NCBI GenBank assembly: GCA_016463775.1
Contig: JAEMQQ010000009.1
Span: forward strand, 1 to 49,631
Reading direction: 5' to 3'
Length of the DNA: 49,631 bases
Source: Ilumatobacteraceae bacterium
GTDB taxonomy: Bacteria; Actinomycetota; Acidimicrobiia; Acidimicrobiales; Ilumatobacteraceae
This document shows positions 1 to 7,960 of the stretch, one piece after another. A model generated the notes under the pieces. It worked only from the letters and a program-made list of their open reading frames with translations, was not told the origin of the DNA and did not search any database. Made by a program: the position numbers and the translations under genes. Within the stretch, counting starts at the first letter, position 1, and each line of letters opens with the position of its first letter.

Positions 1-4
1 CAAT

Positions 5-39
5 GTGGGTCATGGTGGTTGACAGTGGGGAGAAGTGGG
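5..39 (+). promoter_or_regulatory. Predicted MraZ operator (four 10-bp-phased GTGG boxes)
   Basis: GTGGG or GTGGT begins at 5, 15, 25 and 35, exactly ten bases apart (GTGGG, GTGGT, GTGGG, GTGGG), so all boxes face the same side of the helix. Characterised MraZ proteins bind direct TGGG-type repeats with 5-nt spacers upstream of their own gene. The array overlaps the -35 and spacer of the predicted mraZ promoter, which fits autorepression. A further off-phase GTGGGG lies at 57-62. Confidence 0.75.
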
Positions 40-48
40 GGCTAGGGT
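19..48 (+). promoter_or_regulatory. Predicted promoter of the mraZ/dcw operon
   Basis: A consensus TTGACA -35 hexamer at 19-24 is followed by an 18-bp spacer and a TAGGGT -10-like hexamer at 43-48 (TAnnnT form). Two of the four MraZ boxes lie in the spacer. The leader to the mraZ start would be about 55 nt. Confidence 0.6.
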
Positions 49-110
49 TCGTGGCGGTGGGGAAACCCACCACGGAATCCGAGCAATCGGATGGGAGGCA
101 GGAGCGCGAC

Positions 111-527
111 ATGTTCGTAGGTGTTCACGAACGACAACTTGACCCGAAAGGTCGTGTTGCCTTGCCCGCCGCGTTTCGCCCGCGTCTTGAGCCTCGTTGC
201 TACCTTGCCCTCGGCGCTGACAAATGTGTCGACATCCTCACGGCTGAGGCGTTCGAACAAGTGGCCAACGACATGATGGAAAAAGTTCGTCGCGGCGAAG
301 TCGATCGCACCCAACAGCGCGCACTGGCCGCCAGTGCAGTGGAGGTCACGATCGATGCCCAAGGCCGCATCAACATCGACGAAAAGTTGCGCGCGTACGC
401 CGGTCTCACGTTGGACTCCAAAGTCGTCATCAGCGGGTCGTTCGACCGTTGCGAAATCTGGGATCCGACGCGTCATCAGCGCGTCAGCGATGCAGGCACC
501 GCCCAGATGGCTGGCGGTGCGTCGTGA
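111..527 (+). CDS. mraZ: Transcriptional regulator MraZ
   Basis: MraZ is a ring-forming DNA-binding protein of the AbrB-like fold and usually the first gene of the dcw cluster, where it represses the operon. The 138-residue product has the two tandem MraZ half-domains, each with the DxxxR signature: DPKGRVALPAAFR near residues 11-23 and DAQGRINIDEKLR near 81-93. The ATG at 111 is chosen because it gives the canonical MFxG N-terminus and follows an AGGAG-like ribosome site at 99-103. The reading frame is open upstream, but that part covers the promoter and operator. The gene is followed by a 180-base structured gap before rsmH. Confidence 0.93.
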   Translation: MFVGVHERQLDPKGRVALPAAFRPRLEPRCYLALGADKCVDILTAEAFEQVANDMMEKVRRGEVDRTQQRALAASAVEVTIDAQGRINIDEKLRAYAGLTLDSKVVISGSFDRCEIWDPTRHQRVSDAGTAQMAGGAS

Positions 528-556
528 ATCACATCGACCAACGAAAGGAGTTCCGA

Positions 557-595
557 GGAACGCTTCGACTTGACCACTGGTCACGTTGAAGTTCC
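557..595 (+). ncRNA. Upstream hairpin (P0) in the mraZ-rsmH leader
   Basis: An imperfect hairpin: GGAA (557-560) pairs with TTCC (592-595), CTTC (563-566) with GAAG (588-591), AC (568-569) with GT (585-586), and TGACC (571-575) with GGTCA (579-583) around an ACT loop. Its 3' arm (590-595) is shared with the long helix described next, so the outer pairs of the two structures compete. Function is inferred only. Confidence 0.5.
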
Positions 596-719
596 GCTCA
601 TCAGCAGTCTCCCGGTCAGCAAAGATGGACAGCTCCAACTCCGCCCGCTGTCTGCCTCGCTATCCGGGGAGAAATCCCGGAGGCACATGTTGGCCGGGGG
701 GCTGCTGATGAGCGGGACT
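590..719 (+). ncRNA. Candidate structured RNA leader of rsmH: 32-bp helix closing a three-way junction
   Basis: Bases 590-621 pair with 688-719 along 32 consecutive positions, 27 Watson-Crick and 5 G-U, with no mismatch or bulge. Inside the closed region are two further perfect stems: GACAGC (628-633) with GCTGTC (647-652), and TCCGGGG (663-669) with TCCCGGA (675-681, one G-U). The long helix includes the G-run before the rsmH ATG and the ATG itself (708-710), while the GGAGG at 679-683 overlaps the last small stem. This would hide the rsmH translation start. An RNA motif upstream of actinobacterial mraW genes has been described; I cannot tell whether this belongs to it. The frame of RsmH is also open back to a TTG at 570, so a longer coding start is the main alternative. 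Confidence 0.6.
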
Positions 720-1661
720 CACGAACCAGTGATGCTCACCGAAATCGTCGAATTGTTTGTGCCGATTCCCAACGGAGTGTTGCTTGATGCAACGCTCGGG
801 ATGGCCGGACACGCAACGGCGATTCTCCGGCGACATCAGGGTCTGCAGGTAGTGGGAATCGACCGAGACATGATGGCAATCACCCACGCCCACGCGACCA
901 AAGCCACGCTCGGGGCCACCGACGCGGCCCGGTTCGGTGCGGTGCACGCCCGCTTCGACGGTGCCGTCGATGCGTTGCGCAATTTGGGCATCGAGCACCT
1001 GTCTGGTGCCCTGTTCGACCTCGGTGTGTCTTCTCCGCAACTCGACATCGCCGAACGTGGCTTTTCGTATCGCAACGACGCCCCGCTCGATATGCGCATG
1101 GATCGCAGCGAGGGTGTTTCGGCCTGGCACGTGGTGAATGAATATGACGCCGGCACCATCACCGATATTTTGCAGCGCAACGCCGACGAGCGTTTCGCCA
1201 AGCGCATCGCCCAGGCGATCGTTGCCGCACGCCCGATTGCCACCACCACCCAATTGGCCGCGGTGGTCACTGCAGCGATCCCGGCTGCGACACGTCGCAC
1301 GGGCGGACATCCCGCCAAGCGCACCTTTCAGGCGATTCGCATCGAGGTAAATGCCGAACTTGATATTTTGCCGAACGCGTTACGCGACGTGATGTCGTTG
1401 ATCGTGCCCGGCGGCCGGATTGCGGTATTGGCGTACCACAGCGGCGAAGACCGCATCGTGAAGCAGATCTTGCGCGACGCCGAAACCGACACGACGCGCC
1501 CCAACATCGCCACCCCCTTTGCCCATCCGTCGCGCACGGCCCCCCGTGCGTGGCGAAAAGTGCGGGTGGCGAAACAGCCGGGTGCCGATGAGCAAGCGCG
1601 CAACCCACGCGCGTCGTCGGCACGTTTGCGCGCGATGGAACGTTGTGCGGTGGCTGCATGA
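708..1661 (+). CDS. rsmH: 16S rRNA m4C1402 methyltransferase RsmH (MraW)
   Basis: RsmH transfers a methyl group from S-adenosylmethionine to N4 of C1402 in the 16S rRNA decoding centre. From the ATG at 708 the product is 317 residues and begins MSGTHEPVML, the usual family start. The SAM-binding motif DATLGMAGH is at 27-35 (the family usually has GG where MA-G is here), followed by FDLGVSSPQLD. The late motif reads YHSGEDRIVK, where most relatives have L instead of G. In-frame alternatives are ATG 687, with GGAGG three bases upstream, and TTG 570. It overlaps the next gene by four bases (ATGA), suggesting coupled translation. The start lies inside the predicted long helix. Confidence 0.93.
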   Translation: MSGTHEPVMLTEIVELFVPIPNGVLLDATLGMAGHATAILRRHQGLQVVGIDRDMMAITHAHATKATLGATDAARFGAVHARFDGAVDALRNLGIEHLSGALFDLGVSSPQLDIAERGFSYRNDAPLDMRMDRSEGVSAWHVVNEYDAGTITDILQRNADERFAKRIAQAIVAARPIATTTQLAAVVTAAIPAATRRTGGHPAKRTFQAIRIEVNAELDILPNALRDVMSLIVPGGRIAVLAYHSGEDRIVKQILRDAETDTTRPNIATPFAHPSRTAPRAWRKVRVAKQPGADEQARNPRASSARLRAMERCAVAA

Positions 1662-2209
1662 CGGCATCGGCAACCGCCCGCGCTCGTGCCCGTCGGGAAC
1701 TGCGCCCCACCGCTGAGGCATCGATGTCGCGAGTTGCACGACCCAAATCTGAATCAGCACCGCGACGACGCGAGCCAGGGTCGGCACCACATTTGCGCGT
1801 CGTGCCCCAGCCGACGGCGCGCAGTCGTACGACGTCGCGGGCGACCCTCGTCGTCATGATGCTCGCCGTATTCACCATCGGAGTCATCGTCTTTCAAGCC
1901 ACCATCGCCGAACAGCAGTTGCGTCTCGATGCGCTGACCACCGATTTGCGGTTGGCCGAGGTGCATCACGACTATCTGCGCCAGGAGCGGGCGGAATTGC
2001 TGTCGCCAAGCCGGCTGCGCGAAGAAGCGGTGATGATGGGGATGTACCAAGGTTTGAGCACGAAGTTTGCGGCGGTGCCAGCCGAAATCGTCGCTGATGT
2101 GATGGCCAGTACGGCAAAGATGAACCCGTTGTTCGCCGACCCACCACCAGCAGTTGCATCCGCAGGTGCGATTGCCCAGACCGAACCCATCGGGGCCAGC
2201 CAACCATGA
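1658..2209 (+). CDS. ftsL: FtsL/DivIC-like septum formation protein
   Basis: FtsL-type proteins are small bitopic proteins that join FtsQ and the FtsW-FtsI synthase at the septum. This 183-residue product has a basic, Ala/Arg-rich cytoplasmic N-terminus of about 65 residues, one membrane segment (VVMMLAVFTIGVIVFQA, about 65-82), then a leucine-patterned coiled coil and an Ala/Pro-rich tail. Sequence is poorly conserved in this family, so the call rests on architecture and on its place between rsmH and ftsI. Start ATG 1658 overlaps the rsmH stop and its own stop overlaps ftsI, both as ATGA. Confidence 0.78.
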   Translation: MTASATARARARRELRPTAEASMSRVARPKSESAPRRREPGSAPHLRVVPQPTARSRTTSRATLVVMMLAVFTIGVIVFQATIAEQQLRLDALTTDLRLAEVHHDYLRQERAELLSPSRLREEAVMMGMYQGLSTKFAAVPAEIVADVMASTAKMNPLFADPPPAVASAGAIAQTEPIGASQP

Positions 2210-4104
2210 GCAACACGGCCCCGATTCGCCGGGCACAACGCCCGACGCGCCGCGCCCCTGAACCGCGTCGCACGCAAGGGGTGGGCGACTTTTTTGGTGC
2301 GATCTCCAGCTATGGCGTCACCAAGATGACCGACAACATCCACGCCGGGGACATGCGCAAACGCATCTCGGCGATGTTCATGGCCATCTTCGTCGTGCTG
2401 GCGTTGGTGTACCTGCGGGTGTTGGTGCTGCAAACTTGGAAGGCTGCTGAGTATCGCGAGTTGAGTGTCGAACAGCGCACTCGCTCGCAGGTGATACGGG
2501 CCGAACGTGGCACGATCTACGACCGTGACGGTGCCGAATTGGCGATTCCCGTGCCGACCCGAACGGTGTTCGCCGACCCGCGTGAAGTAACCGACCCGAT
2601 CACGACCGCCCGAGCGCTGGCGATGGTGTTGCAACTGACGCCTGAGGCAGAAATCGACCTCGCGGCCCGTCTGCAAAACAAGAGCTCGAGTTTCACCTAC
2701 ATCGTGCGGCAGGTCGACACGGCAATCGCCAAAGCGGTGCTCGACCTCGACCTGCCAGGGGTGGCGACCTATCGCGAAGAAGGCCGTGTGCTGACCACCG
2801 AAGGTATGCGCCCGATCATCGGTCGCACCGATCTTGACGGTGTCGGCATCGGCGGCATCGAACTGCAGTACAACGATGTGCTGACGGGCGTCGACGGCAA
2901 ACTTGAGCGCGAAGTCAACAGTCGCAACCAGAGCATCTCATCGGCGGACAGCGACTATGTGCCGGCGGTGCGCGGCCAAAATCTCGTCACCAGCATTCAT
3001 CGCACGCTGCAATTCCAGGTTGATGGCATTCTGCAACAGCAGGTGGAGCGCATTCTGGCGCGCAGCGGCACCGCCATCGTGATGCACACCCAAACAGGCG
3101 AGATTTATGCGATGTCGAACGTGCGTCGTAACGACGACGGCACCTACTCGAACAATTCAGGCAACATCGCGGCGGTCGAAGCCCACGAGCCTGGTTCGGT
3201 CGCCAAGGTGTTCAGTGTGGCGGCCGCGATCGAGGATGGCACGGTGACCCCGCAGTCGGTGTTCAAGGTGCCGGGCAAACAGGTATTCAACGACGGCACG
3301 CAGTGGCGCCAAGAAATCAAGGATGCCTACCCGCACGGGCTGGAGGAGATGACCGTGCGCAAGATTCTCGTTGACTCGTCCAACCTCGGCACCGTGCAAA
3401 TTTCCAAGACACTGAGTCTCGAGCGCAACCGACAATGGCTCTCGGCCTTCGGCTTCGGTGAAAAGACCTCGCTGCAGTTTCCGGGTGAGACGAAGGGTCT
3501 GTTGAAGTTGGCGCGCAATTGGCAAGGCACCGAAACGGTGACGTTCGCCTACGGGTACGGCTATGCGACCACTGCGTTACAGCTCGTGTCGGCCGTCAAC
3601 GTGGTCGCCAACGATGGTGTGTACATCGGGCCGAAACTCGTCACCGCAACGGTGAGTGAAGCAGGGGTGAGCACGCCGACGGCTGCAACACCGACGCGCC
3701 GCGTGATTTCGAGTGCCACGGCGTCGACGATGCGCGGTCTCATGACCGACGTGGTGTGTTACGGCACCGCTCAACTCGCCAAACTGCAGGGAATGTCGGT
3801 GGCGGGCAAGACCGGCACCGGTTACATCCGCCAGGACAATGGCACGTATCTCAAGGACGACGGCTCGCGCGCCTACTTCGCCTCGTTCGTCGGTTTCTTG
3901 CCGGCCAACAAGCCGCAGTTCACGGTGTTGGTATCGATCGACGAACCCGACCCGAGTTCCCGCGATCGCTTCGGTGGCACCGCTGCAGCACCCGTGTTCT
4001 CCCGCATCGGGCAGGTGATCGTGAACGAACTCGACCTGCGACCAGAACCAGGCGACACGGGCTGTGTCGGCCCGCGACCCGCCGAACTCGGACCAAGTCA
4101 CTAA
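2206..4104 (+). CDS. ftsI: Septal peptidoglycan transpeptidase FtsI (class B PBP3)
   Basis: FtsI cross-links septal peptidoglycan together with the FtsW glycosyltransferase. The 632-residue protein has a basic N-terminal tail, a membrane anchor around residues 55-75, and the class B motif RGTIYDRDG. The transpeptidase motifs are SVAK (nucleophile S331, K334), SSN (391-393) and KTGTG (K535). There is no PASTA domain after the transpeptidase domain, unlike some actinobacterial PBPs. It starts within the ftsL-like stop codon and is followed four bases later by murE. Confidence 0.93.
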   Translation: MSNTAPIRRAQRPTRRAPEPRRTQGVGDFFGAISSYGVTKMTDNIHAGDMRKRISAMFMAIFVVLALVYLRVLVLQTWKAAEYRELSVEQRTRSQVIRAERGTIYDRDGAELAIPVPTRTVFADPREVTDPITTARALAMVLQLTPEAEIDLAARLQNKSSSFTYIVRQVDTAIAKAVLDLDLPGVATYREEGRVLTTEGMRPIIGRTDLDGVGIGGIELQYNDVLTGVDGKLEREVNSRNQSISSADSDYVPAVRGQNLVTSIHRTLQFQVDGILQQQVERILARSGTAIVMHTQTGEIYAMSNVRRNDDGTYSNNSGNIAAVEAHEPGSVAKVFSVAAAIEDGTVTPQSVFKVPGKQVFNDGTQWRQEIKDAYPHGLEEMTVRKILVDSSNLGTVQISKTLSLERNRQWLSAFGFGEKTSLQFPGETKGLLKLARNWQGTETVTFAYGYGYATTALQLVSAVNVVANDGVYIGPKLVTATVSEAGVSTPTAATPTRRVISSATASTMRGLMTDVVCYGTAQLAKLQGMSVAGKTGTGYIRQDNGTYLKDDGSRAYFASFVGFLPANKPQFTVLVSIDEPDPSSRDRFGGTAAAPVFSRIGQVIVNELDLRPEPGDTGCVGPRPAELGPSH

Positions 4105-4108
4105 GCGC

Positions 4109-5527
4109 ATGCTCACGTTGGGCGGGCTTCTCGCACGAGTGGGCACCGATCACACCTCGACGCCCACTTTGCGCGTCGAAGGTGCCGTCGGCGCAACGAT
4201 CAGCGACGTGACCAACGACAGTCGTGCGGTGCGCGATGGTTCGCTGTTTTGTTGCGTGCGTGGCGAGCATTACGACGGGCACGATTTTGCGCGCGACGCC
4301 GTCGAGCGTGGGGCCACCGCACTGCTGGTCGACCATCATCTCGATGTCGATGTTCCCCAGATCATCGCCGATGAGACACGACGAACGATGGGCCATCTTG
4401 CTGCGGCGTTCCACGACCACCCGAGTCGCACGATCACGGTCGTGGGTGTCACCGGCACGAACGGTAAAACCACGACAGCGGCGATGCTCGGGGCGATTCT
4501 CGCCCAGGCTGGTCACCGCACCACCGTGCTCGGCACCTTGTCGGGCACGCGCACCACACCTGAGGCACCCGAGTTGCAGCGCACCTTGGCCGATGAGCGC
4601 AGCAAAGGCACGAATGCCGTGGTGATGGAGGTGTCATCACACGCACTTGCACTTCAGCGTGTGGCTGGTCTGCAATTCGCCGCGACGGTGTTCACCAATC
4701 TTGGGCATGACCACCTCGACTTTCACGGCACGCACGACGCTTACTTTGCCGCAAAGGCCCGCTTGTTCTCCGACGAATACACCAAACGCGGTGTGATCAA
4801 TCGTGATGATGCCCACGGTCGCCGGATTGCCGCCGATACGAACGTCACCGTGACCACGTATGGCCGGCTTGATGCAACCGACATCGTGGTTGACGCGACC
4901 GGAAGCTCTTTTTCGTGGAGGGGTGCACGAATTCGCTGCACGATTGGGGGAGACTTCAACGTGCTCAATGCGTTGGCTGCCGCGACCACCGCAGCCGACA
5001 TCGGTGTCGCGGTGGGCGACATCGCGGCGGGTCTCGGCAACCTGCCCCAGATTCCCGGACGCTTCGAAAATGTCAACGCGCAGGGCAACTTTGCCGTACT
5101 CGTGGACTACGCGCACACGCCAGAGGCAGTATGCAATGTCATTGCCGCGGCCCGTGCAGTGGCGAGCAACCGTGTCATCATCGTGTTCGGTTGCGGTGGC
5201 GATCGCGATCCCAACAAGCGCCCCGACATGGGTGCTGCCGCCTGTGGTGCCGATCGTGTCATCGTCACGAGTGACAACCCGCGCCACGAACGACCCCAGA
5301 CGATCATCGCCGCCATCGTCGCCGGCGTACCGCCCGCCGATCGCGCCAAGTTGACGATCGAGGTCGACCGTCGTCGGGCGATCGAGATCGCCTGCACGGA
5401 GGCGGCGCCCGGCGACGTCGTGGTCATCGCCGGTCGCGGACACGAAAGCCTGCAGTCGGTTGCCGGGCAGGACATCGTGTTCAACGACGCCGATGTTGCG
5501 CGCAGCGTGTTGGGTGGTAATCGATGA
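4109..5527 (+). CDS. murE: UDP-MurNAc-tripeptide synthetase MurE (meso-diaminopimelate type)
   Basis: MurE adds the third stem-peptide residue to UDP-MurNAc-L-Ala-D-Glu using ATP. The ATP loop GTNGKTTT has its lysine at residue 120, the central Mur-ligase domain carries EVSSHAL and HDHLDFH, and DNPR occurs at 389-392. DNPR is the signature of enzymes using meso-diaminopimelate, so a DAP-type wall is predicted. ATG 4109, four bases after the ftsI stop, gives 472 residues. A GTG at 4064 in the same frame would overlap ftsI by 41 bases and is less likely. The 3' end overlaps mraY, with no murF between. Confidence 0.94.
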   Translation: MLTLGGLLARVGTDHTSTPTLRVEGAVGATISDVTNDSRAVRDGSLFCCVRGEHYDGHDFARDAVERGATALLVDHHLDVDVPQIIADETRRTMGHLAAAFHDHPSRTITVVGVTGTNGKTTTAAMLGAILAQAGHRTTVLGTLSGTRTTPEAPELQRTLADERSKGTNAVVMEVSSHALALQRVAGLQFAATVFTNLGHDHLDFHGTHDAYFAAKARLFSDEYTKRGVINRDDAHGRRIAADTNVTVTTYGRLDATDIVVDATGSSFSWRGARIRCTIGGDFNVLNALAAATTAADIGVAVGDIAAGLGNLPQIPGRFENVNAQGNFAVLVDYAHTPEAVCNVIAAARAVASNRVIIVFGCGGDRDPNKRPDMGAAACGADRVIVTSDNPRHERPQTIIAAIVAGVPPADRAKLTIEVDRRRAIEIACTEAAPGDVVVIAGRGHESLQSVAGQDIVFNDADVARSVLGGNR

Positions 5528-6591
5528 TCGCCATCCTCATGGCAAGCGGCATTTCGATCGTTTCGTCGATCATCTGCACGCGGGTACTGATCGGGTTTTT
5601 CAAGCGCCTCGGGAAAGGTCAGCCCATTTTGGGTGCCGAAGACCGTGGCCCGTCCCATCACATGCACAAGCAGGGCACCCCGACCATGGGCGGCATCGCG
5701 ATCTTGTTCTCGGCGTGGCTCGGTTGGTTGATACCCCATGCCCGTGAAGGTCTCGTCTTTTCCGACCAAGTGCTCATCATGTGGCTGGCGATCGTGGTGC
5801 TGGCGGGTATCGGCTTTCTTGACGACTACCTGAAGGTTCGTCGTCAGCACAATCGCGGCATTTTCTGGAAGAAAAAAGGCTGGATCACGTTCGGCATCGT
5901 CGTGTCGTTGATGTGGCTGCTCGCCTCACGAACGGGGGTGAGCCAGACCATTTCATTCACCCGCGCCGAGGTGCCGGGTTGGGATGTGAGCACCCCGGTG
6001 TGGATCATCTGGACGGCACTCATGGTCTGGGCAACGACGAATGCGGTCAACGTCACCGACGGTTTGGATGGGCTCGCCGCGGGGTCGGCGTTGTTCGGCT
6101 TCGGCGCGTTCGGGCTCATTGCCTACTTTGCGTTCCGCAATTCGGAAATCTATTCGTCGATGGTGAATCCGCTCGACCTCGCGGTGCTTGCCGCGGCAAT
6201 GGCGGGGGCCTGTGCCGGTTTTCTCTGGTGGAATGCCGCACCCGCGCGCATCATGATGGGCGATGTCGGTGCACTCGGCATTGGTGCTGCACTCGGACTG
6301 CTGGCCGTCACCACCAACACGCACTTTTTGTTGCCGATCATTTGCGGTATCAACGTGATGGAAGCGGGGTCGGTCGCCGTGCAGATGGGCGTGTTCAAGG
6401 CCAGCGGTCGCAAGAAGCGGCTGTTCAAGATGTCGCCCATCCATCACCACTTCGAATTATCGGGCTGGCCGGAAACGACGGTGATCATCCGGTTCTGGTT
6501 GCTGGCGGCATTGTGCGTCGCTGCCGGTGTGGCGCTCTTCGTCGCTGACTTCACCAACGAGATTCGTCTCATCGGGGATGCGGTGTTGTGA
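5524..6591 (+). CDS. mraY: Phospho-MurNAc-pentapeptide transferase MraY
   Basis: MraY moves phospho-MurNAc-pentapeptide from UDP to undecaprenyl phosphate, forming lipid I at the inner membrane face. The 355-residue polytopic protein has the family's catalytic motifs: DDYLK at 100-104, NVTDGLDG (D179) and the triple histidine HHHFE at 307-311. It begins within the murE stop. Its stop (6589-6591) shares a base with the ATG of an 11-codon ORF that leads into murD. Confidence 0.95.
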   Translation: MIAILMASGISIVSSIICTRVLIGFFKRLGKGQPILGAEDRGPSHHMHKQGTPTMGGIAILFSAWLGWLIPHAREGLVFSDQVLIMWLAIVVLAGIGFLDDYLKVRRQHNRGIFWKKKGWITFGIVVSLMWLLASRTGVSQTISFTRAEVPGWDVSTPVWIIWTALMVWATTNAVNVTDGLDGLAAGSALFGFGAFGLIAYFAFRNSEIYSSMVNPLDLAVLAAAMAGACAGFLWWNAAPARIMMGDVGALGIGAALGLLAVTTNTHFLLPIICGINVMEAGSVAVQMGVFKASGRKKRLFKMSPIHHHFELSGWPETTVIIRFWLLAALCVAAGVALFVADFTNEIRLIGDAVL

Positions 6592-6626
6592 TGACGCACA
6601 TGGCACGAGTGCGGGTGTCGTCGTGA
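6591..6626 (+). CDS. Possible 11-codon bridging ORF between mraY and murD
   Basis: ATG at 6591 sits in a TGATG junction with the mraY stop, and its TGA (6624-6626) overlaps the murD GTG start (6623) as GTGA. The predicted peptide is MTHMARVRVSS. It has no recognisable function as a peptide. Its end-to-end coupling with both neighbours suggests a device that carries ribosomes across the 31-base gap. It could equally be chance. Confidence 0.3.
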   Translation: MTHMARVRVSS

Positions 6627-7960
6627 CCACGCTCGTGTACGGGCTGGCCGTCGCCGGTCGCAGCACCGCCAGGTTCCTCGCGTCGACGGGCACGTCATTG
6701 GTGCTGGCCGACGACCGTGTGTCAGGCGACAACGTTGCACTTGCCGAGAGCCTCGGTGCTGAATTGTTGGAAGGCCCCGATGCGGCGATGGCGTGCGCCC
6801 GACGCATGGGGGAGTTCGCCCAGGTGGTGCCGAGCCCCGGGGTGCCCGAGTCGCATCCGATCATCACGAGCGCACTGCGTGCCCATGTCGAACTCGTCTC
6901 AGAAATCGAGTTGGCGTATCGCCACGAACAAGCCGGTGGTAAACCACGACCGATCGTTGCGATCACGGGCACCGACGGCAAAACCACCACCACGTTGATG
7001 GCTGCGGCGATGATGTCGGCATCGGGTCGCCGGGCGGCGGCAGTTGGCAACACCGAAACACCGTGGATCGAGGCGCTCGACGAGGCACATGATGCATACG
7101 CGGTCGAGTGTTCGAGTTTTCGTCTGCACTACACGCGCGATTTCCGCGCCGAGGCAGCCACCTGGCTGAATCTGGCCCCTGACCATCTGGATTGGCATCG
7201 CGATCTTGACTCGTACCGGGTGGCCAAGGAACGTGTTTGGGCTTCTGCACGCGCCAGCGATGTGGTGGTCGCACCGGTGCGAAATGCCGTGATCATGCAA
7301 AGTGCACGAAGTGGTGCGGCGCGGTTCGTCACCTTCGGCATGGCCGACGCCGACTATCGGGTCGAAAAGGGCGCACTCGTCGGTCCGCGCGGGCCCATCG
7401 TGGACATCGGGCAACTCGGTCGCTCGTTGCCGCACGACCTCACGAACGCATTGGCGGCCAGTGCGCTCGTGCTTGAGTCGGGGCTCGGCACCGTCGAGGG
7501 TGTCGCCACTGCACTGGAGCGCTACCGGCACGCACCACACCGAATTCAATTCGTCGCCGAGATTGCCGGTGTGTCGTACTACAACGACAGCAAGGCAACG
7601 AGTCCGCATGCCGCGCAGGCTGCGCTGACTTCGTTCGAGCACATCGTGCTGATTGCCGGCGGCAAGAACAAGGGTCTCGACCTGTCGTCGATGGCCAGTC
7701 AGCCCCAGCGCATGCGGGCCGTGGTCGCCACCGGTCATTCGGCGGCGCTGGTCGAAGCGGCATTTGCCGGTGTGTGCACCGTGCTGCGGGCCGACTCGAT
7801 GCAAGACGCCGTGTGCGCAGCGGAACGTGTCGCCAAGGCGGGCGATGTGGTGCTGCTCTCGCCCGGCTGCACGAGTTACGACTGGTACTCGAACTACGCC
7901 GAGCGCGGCGACGACTTCACGCATTGTGTCAAAGCACTCACGAAGGAGAACCAAGCATGA
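6623..7960 (+). CDS. murD: UDP-MurNAc-L-alanine:D-glutamate ligase MurD
   Basis: MurD adds D-glutamate to UDP-MurNAc-L-alanine. GTG 6623 gives 445 residues, starting MTTLVYGLAVAGRSTARF with the N-terminal nucleotide-binding fold. The ATP loop is GTDGKTTTT (K120), followed by the Mur-ligase ECSSFRL, LAPDHLDWH and NDSKATSPHA motifs, and a C-terminal DWYSNYAERG region typical of MurD. The frame is open further upstream, but earlier starts would lie inside mraY. The stop overlaps the ftsW start (ATGA). Confidence 0.93.
   Translation: MTTLVYGLAVAGRSTARFLASTGTSLVLADDRVSGDNVALAESLGAELLEGPDAAMACARRMGEFAQVVPSPGVPESHPIITSALRAHVELVSEIELAYRHEQAGGKPRPIVAITGTDGKTTTTLMAAAMMSASGRRAAAVGNTETPWIEALDEAHDAYAVECSSFRLHYTRDFRAEAATWLNLAPDHLDWHRDLDSYRVAKERVWASARASDVVVAPVRNAVIMQSARSGAARFVTFGMADADYRVEKGALVGPRGPIVDIGQLGRSLPHDLTNALAASALVLESGLGTVEGVATALERYRHAPHRIQFVAEIAGVSYYNDSKATSPHAAQAALTSFEHIVLIAGGKNKGLDLSSMASQPQRMRAVVATGHSAALVEAAFAGVCTVLRADSMQDAVCAAERVAKAGDVVLLSPGCTSYDWYSNYAERGDDFTHCVKALTKENQA

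Noticed and set aside
42-638. 198-codon minus-strand frame over mraZ
   Set aside because: Overlaps the operator, mraZ and the structured leader; no recognisable product.
570-707. N-terminal extension of RsmH from TTG 570
   Set aside because: The frame is open, but the extra 46 residues do not resemble the family, and the region is better explained by the RNA helix. Kept as the main alternative.
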